NCBI GenBank assembly: GCA_043784065.1
Contig: JAYVYR010000126.1
Location: forward strand, 1-9,509
Reading direction: 5' to 3'
Source: Bog-756 sp043784065
GTDB lineage: Bacteria > Actinomycetota > Acidimicrobiia > Acidimicrobiales > RAAP-2
DNA length: 9,509 nucleotides
Shown here: one piece after another, positions 6,620 to 9,509 of the stretch
Layout of the letters: the number at the start of each line of letters is the position of its first letter
Position numbering within the stretch: the stretch's first letter is position 1
Translations under genes and position numbers: made by a program
Notes under the pieces: generated by a model
Databases searched by the model: none
The model's input: the letters and a program-made list of their open reading frames with translations, nothing else
Told to the model about the DNA's origin: nothing

Positions 6620-8227
6620 TCAGCCGTTCGGGTGGAACTCCCCGAACACACCTCGCAGCACATCGGACACTTCGCCGAGTGTTGCCATCCGGGACAGTGC
6701 GACTTTCATCGGTACCAGCAGGTTCTGGGTACCGCGGGCGGCCGCCTCCACGTCTACCAACGCGGCATCGACCGCGGCTTGGTCACGTTCGGCCCGCACC
6801 CGGCCCACCCGGGCCACCTGGGAGCGCTGCAGTTCGGCATCGATCGGGAACACCTCGGTCGGGGTACCACGTTCGTCGACGAACTTGTTGACCCCGATGA
6901 CCACCTTGTCGCCGCTGTCGACAGCCTTGGCGTACACGTAGGCGGCCTGCTCGATCTCCTGTTGCATGTACTGGGCCTCGATGGCGTCGACCGCACCGCC
7001 CATGGCGTCGATGCGCTCCAGGTAGTCCCACGCAGCCTGCTCCACCTCATCGGTCAACGACTCGACGAACCACGAACCGGCCAGGGGGTCGACCGTGTCG
7101 GCAATTCCTGATTCGTAACCCACGATCTGCTGGGTCCGCAGAGCGATCCTGGCTGCCGCTTCGGTCGGTAGCCCGAGGGCCTCGTCGAAACCGTTGGTGT
7201 GGAGGCTCTGGGTGCCACCGAGGGCCGCGGCCATGGCTTGGACGGTCACCCGGACGATGTTGTTCTGCGGTTGCTGGGCGGTGAGCGTCGAACCACCGGT
7301 CTGCGTATGGAAGCGCAGCAACAACGACTTCTCGTCCTTGGCGCCGAACCGCTCCGTCATGATCTTGGCCCACATCCGCCGAGCGGCCCGGTACTTCGCC
7401 ACCTCTTCGAACAGATTGTTGTGGGCATTCCAGAAGAAGCTCAGCCGGGGGGCGAAGTCGTCGACCTTGAGGCCGGCGGCCAGTGCCGCGTCGACATAGG
7501 CGATTCCGTTGGCCAAGGTGAAGGCGATCTCCTGTACGGCCGTCGATCCGGCTTCGCGAATGTGGTATCCGGAGATCGAGATCGTGTTCCACGCCGGAAG
7601 GTGCTCTGCGCAGTAGGAGAACGTGTCGGTCACCAGTCGCATCGACGGACGGGGAGGGTAGATGTACGTGCCCCTGGCCACGTACTCCTTCAGGATGTCG
7701 TTCTGGATCGTCCCGCCAAGGACTTTCGGGTCCACGCCGTTCTCCTCGGCCACCAGTGTGTAGAAGAGCAGCAGGATGGCCGCCGTGGCGTTGATGGTCA
7801 TCGAGGTCGTGACCTGGTCGAGGGGTAGGCCGGCCAGCAGCGCACGCATATCTTCGAGGCTGTCGATGGCCACGCCCACCTTGCCGACCTCGCCCTCCGA
7901 ACGGGGATGGTCGGAGTCGTAGCCCATCTGGGTCGGTAGGTCGAAGGCGCAGGACAGCCCGGTCTGGCCGGCGTCGAGTAGGAACTTGAACCGCTCGTTG
8001 GTGGCCTCGGCCGTGCCGAAACCGGCGTACTGGCGCATGGTCCACAACCGGCCCCGGTACATGTCGGGGCGGATGCCCCGGGTGTACGGGAAGTTGCCGG
8101 GTTCGCCCAGCTGTGTCGCCGGGTCCCAGCCGCCGAGGTCTTCAGGTCCGTAGACCTGCTTGATCGCGATCCCCGAGTCGGTGACCCGCTCATGCTCCGG
8201 TGTTCCTGACGAAGTCTCAGATGCCAT
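6620..8227 (-). CDS. mcmA: Methylmalonyl-CoA mutase catalytic (large) subunit without B12-binding domain
   Basis: The enzyme interconverts (R)-methylmalonyl-CoA and succinyl-CoA by radical chemistry with adenosylcobalamin. The protein is 535 aa and holds only the TIM-barrel and its C-terminal extension. Specificity residues match methylmalonyl-CoA mutase rather than isobutyryl- or 2-hydroxyisobutyryl-CoA mutase: TMRQY with Tyr67 (Tyr89 in Propionibacterium), PSMR with Arg187 (Arg207) and ISISGYH with His222 (His244). GLSCAFDLPTQ has Cys93 where Val is usual. There is no DxHxxG cobalamin motif and nothing coding after the stop, so a separate small subunit must exist elsewhere, as in the archaeal-type two-subunit arrangement. 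ATG 8227 was chosen because family sequence begins shortly after it; the open frame to 8422 crosses the HAD gene. No Shine-Dalgarno site is seen. It could process the carboxylase product of the upstream operon after epimerisation. Confidence 0.94.
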   Translation of the reverse strand: MASETSSGTPEHERVTDSGIAIKQVYGPEDLGGWDPATQLGEPGNFPYTRGIRPDMYRGRLWTMRQYAGFGTAEATNERFKFLLDAGQTGLSCAFDLPTQMGYDSDHPRSEGEVGKVGVAIDSLEDMRALLAGLPLDQVTTSMTINATAAILLLFYTLVAEENGVDPKVLGGTIQNDILKEYVARGTYIYPPRPSMRLVTDTFSYCAEHLPAWNTISISGYHIREAGSTAVQEIAFTLANGIAYVDAALAAGLKVDDFAPRLSFFWNAHNNLFEEVAKYRAARRMWAKIMTERFGAKDEKSLLLRFHTQTGGSTLTAQQPQNNIVRVTVQAMAAALGGTQSLHTNGFDEALGLPTEAAARIALRTQQIVGYESGIADTVDPLAGSWFVESLTDEVEQAAWDYLERIDAMGGAVDAIEAQYMQQEIEQAAYVYAKAVDSGDKVVIGVNKFVDERGTPTEVFPIDAELQRSQVARVGRVRAERDQAAVDAALVDVEAAARGTQNLLVPMKVALSRMATLGEVSDVLRGVFGEFHPNG

Positions 8228-8234
8228 GCTGGAC

Positions 8235-8240
8235 AGGATA
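8235..8240 (-). promoter_or_regulatory. Candidate -10 box for a leaderless mutase transcript
   Basis: TATCCT on the minus strand ends 7 nt before the mutase ATG, the spacing expected when transcription begins at the start codon. No ribosome site is visible, which agrees. A tandem TGACCTGACCT (8250-8260, plus strand) lies just upstream and could be a regulator site in this 84-bp divergent gap. The -35 position reads TTTAGG, a poor match. Confidence 0.35.
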
Positions 8241-8311
8241 CGGGCACCGTGACCTGACCTAAAAATGCGCCCCCCGTGGCACGTCGGTCGGGAAGAAACT
8301 AGAACCCGGTG

Positions 8312-8963
8312 ATGCCGGTCGTCCTGGTCGATCCCGACGATGCGCTCCCTGACCGAAAGACGGCGTTCACCCGATGGGCCCACTCCTTCTGCGGAGCCGA
8401 CGGCTTGCCCAATGATGCCCATCCGTGGCTGGTAGCGGCCGGGCGACGACGGGTTCCAACCACGCGACGAGGTGTTCGCCGGGGTCCGGTCCCGCTATGA
8501 CGTGGACGACTCGGTCGAGGACCTGGTCACCGCAAACCACCGGGACTACCCGGCGACTTTCGTGTTCCCCTCCGACTCCCGCAACGCGCTGCGCCGGCTC
8601 CGGTCTGCCGGCTGGAAGGTGGCCGGCGTCACCAACGCTCCCCAGTTACAGGAGCGCAAGCTTGAGGTGACCGGCCTTACAGCCGAGATCGATGCTGTGT
8701 GCGTGTCTGCCCTTGCCGACTCATGGAAGCCCGACCCCGGGATCCTCGAGGAAGCGGCCCGCCGGTGCGGCGTCGGGCTCAACGGATGGATGGTCGGCGA
8801 CTCGGGGCCTGCCGACATCCGGGGAGGTCATGGCGTCGGGCTCCGTACCATCTGGTCCCACCGGGGCCGGACGTGGGACCTGAGTGGACAGGAGCCGGAT
8901 GCCCAGGTGGGGGACGTACCCGCCGCCGTCCGCGTCATCCTCGGCGATGACGCACCCTGCTGA
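8312..8963 (+). CDS. HAD-family hydrolase, reading frame broken by one extra base near 8441-8443
   Basis: HAD enzymes are mostly cytosolic phosphatases acting through an aspartyl-phosphate; the substrate is unknown. Two frames make one protein. Frame A from ATG 8312 (or GTG 8309) gives the N-terminus with motif I VDPDDAL (Asp7, Asp9) and runs to HPWLVAAG. From 8442 a second frame continues as GDDGFQPRDEVFAGVRSRY to the TGA at 8961-8963. Removing one G from the GGG at 8441-8443 restores a continuous 216-aa protein with motif II Thr107-Asn108, motif III Lys139 (SWKPDP) and motif IV GDSGPAD (Asp163, Asp167). Motif I has Ala where Thr or Val is usual. A GTG at 8472 could start a 163-aa fragment, but that would lack the nucleophile. 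Sequencing error, recent pseudogene or recoding are all possible; the otherwise intact frame makes error or very recent loss most likely. Confidence 0.82.
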
Positions 8964-8966
8964 TCA
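8961..8966. other. Palindromic TGATCA holding both stop codons of convergent genes
   Basis: TGA at 8961-8963 ends the HAD gene on the plus strand, and the reverse complement of TCA at 8964-8966 is the TGA ending the adenylyltransferase on the minus strand. The two coding regions therefore abut with no base between them, leaving no room for a terminator outside coding sequence. Confidence 0.9.
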
Positions 8967-9509
8967 GCCGAGTGCCGGCTCGATCACATGGGGCATGCAC
9001 AGATCGTCGTACTCGGCGATCACGATCTCGCCGGCGTCAGGCCCGCATGCCGGGCATGCCGGATCACGCCGGACCTTGAAGGTGCGGAAGCTCTGCTCGA
9101 GCGCGTCGTAGGCCAGCAGTCTGCCCTCGAGGGTATCGCCGATGCCGAGGAGCACCTTGATGGTCTCGATGGCCTGGAGCGAACCGATGATGCCGGGAAG
9201 GACGCCGAGCACGCCCGCCTCCGAGCAACTTGGAGCAAGTTCGGCCGGGGGCGGTTCGGGCAGGAGGCACCGGTAGCAGGGGCCCTCGAAGGGGTTGAAG
9301 ACCGTGGCCTGGCCCTCGAACCGGAAGATGGAACCGTGGATCACCGGAATCCGCTTCAGCAACGACGCGTCGTTCACCAGGTACCGGGTCGGGAAATTGT
9401 CCGTCCCATCCACGATGACGTCGTACCCGTCAATGATGTCGAGGATGTTGTCGGCCCCGAGGCGCACGTCGTAGGTCACCACGTTGACGTCGGGGTTGAT
9501 CAGGGTGAG
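8964..9509 (-). CDS. moeB: MoeB/ThiF-type adenylyltransferase, N-terminus cut by window edge
   Basis: The family adenylates the C-terminal glycine of a ubiquitin-like sulfur carrier (MoaD, ThiS or similar) so that sulfur can be loaded for molybdopterin, thiamin or cysteine synthesis. The visible 181 residues carry VDGTDNFPTRY (33-43, catalytic Asp region), HGSIFRFEGQATVF, the zinc Cys pairs CYRC (78-81) and CPAC (142-145), and SCSEAGVLGVLPGIIG (94-109) around the active-site Cys. The N-terminal GxGGLG nucleotide loop, roughly 70-90 residues, is outside the window. The protein stops about 36 residues after CPAC, so the C-terminal rhodanese domain of actinobacterial MoeZ is missing; this is the short MoeB form. 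The partner carrier is not in the window, so MoeB and ThiF cannot be told apart with certainty. Its stop abuts the HAD stop. Confidence 0.9.
   Translation of the reverse strand, partial: LTLINPDVNVVTYDVRLGADNILDIIDGYDVIVDGTDNFPTRYLVNDASLLKRIPVIHGSIFRFEGQATVFNPFEGPCYRCLLPEPPPAELAPSCSEAGVLGVLPGIIGSLQAIETIKVLLGIGDTLEGRLLAYDALEQSFRTFKVRRDPACPACGPDAGEIVIAEYDDLCMPHVIEPALG

Noticed and set aside
8472..8963. GTG 8472 as the true start of a short 163-aa HAD protein
   Set aside because: It would lack motif I with the nucleophilic Asp, and the upstream sequence in the other frame supplies exactly this missing part.

Overview
This is a high-GC bacterial window with actinobacterial character. The evidence is GTG starts, mostly weak or absent Shine-Dalgarno sites, TANNNT-type -10 boxes placed just ahead of start codons, and a short fused biotin carboxylase-BCCP alpha subunit (592 aa) like those of Actinomycetota acyl-CoA carboxylases. 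The class Acidimicrobiia is my best guess from the overall feel of the proteins, but I cannot prove it without a search. Nine protein genes fill almost the whole window; I found no tRNA, rRNA, CRISPR array, transposase or phage gene.

Layout. (1) 1-1714, minus: two deoxysugar genes, rfbB then rfbD, joined by a 4-bp GTGA overlap; rfbD runs off the left edge. (2) 1832-2626, minus: birA, a biotin protein ligase without a repressor domain. (3) 2627-2807: a divergent control region with repeated hexamers and an 8-bp inverted repeat. (4) 2808-6404, plus: a likely three-gene operon of an acyl-CoA carboxylase alpha subunit, an M20 amidohydrolase and a GNAT acetyltransferase (25-bp gap, then ATGA overlap). 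(5) 6405-6619: convergent intergenic region with several inverted repeats. (6) 6620-8227, minus: methylmalonyl-CoA mutase catalytic subunit, without the cobalamin-binding domain. (7) 8312-8963, plus: a HAD-family hydrolase whose frame is broken by one extra base near 8441-8443. (8) 8964-9509, minus: a MoeB/ThiF-type adenylyltransferase, cut by the right edge.

How they fit. BirA would attach biotin to Lys558 of the neighbouring carboxylase subunit. If that carboxylase acts on propionyl-CoA, its product (after epimerisation) feeds the mutase, giving the propionyl-CoA to succinyl-CoA route. The carboxyltransferase beta subunit, the epimerase and the B12-binding small subunit are not in the window, so the pathway assignment is inference. 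The rfb pair belongs to dTDP-deoxysugar synthesis for a cell-surface glycan and is unrelated in function.

I do not see a clearly new biological system here. The best leads are a Cys in place of the catalytic Asp in the RmlB-type dehydratase, the frameshifted HAD gene, the repeat-rich birA/carboxylase control region, and a recurring leaderless-type -10 spacing.
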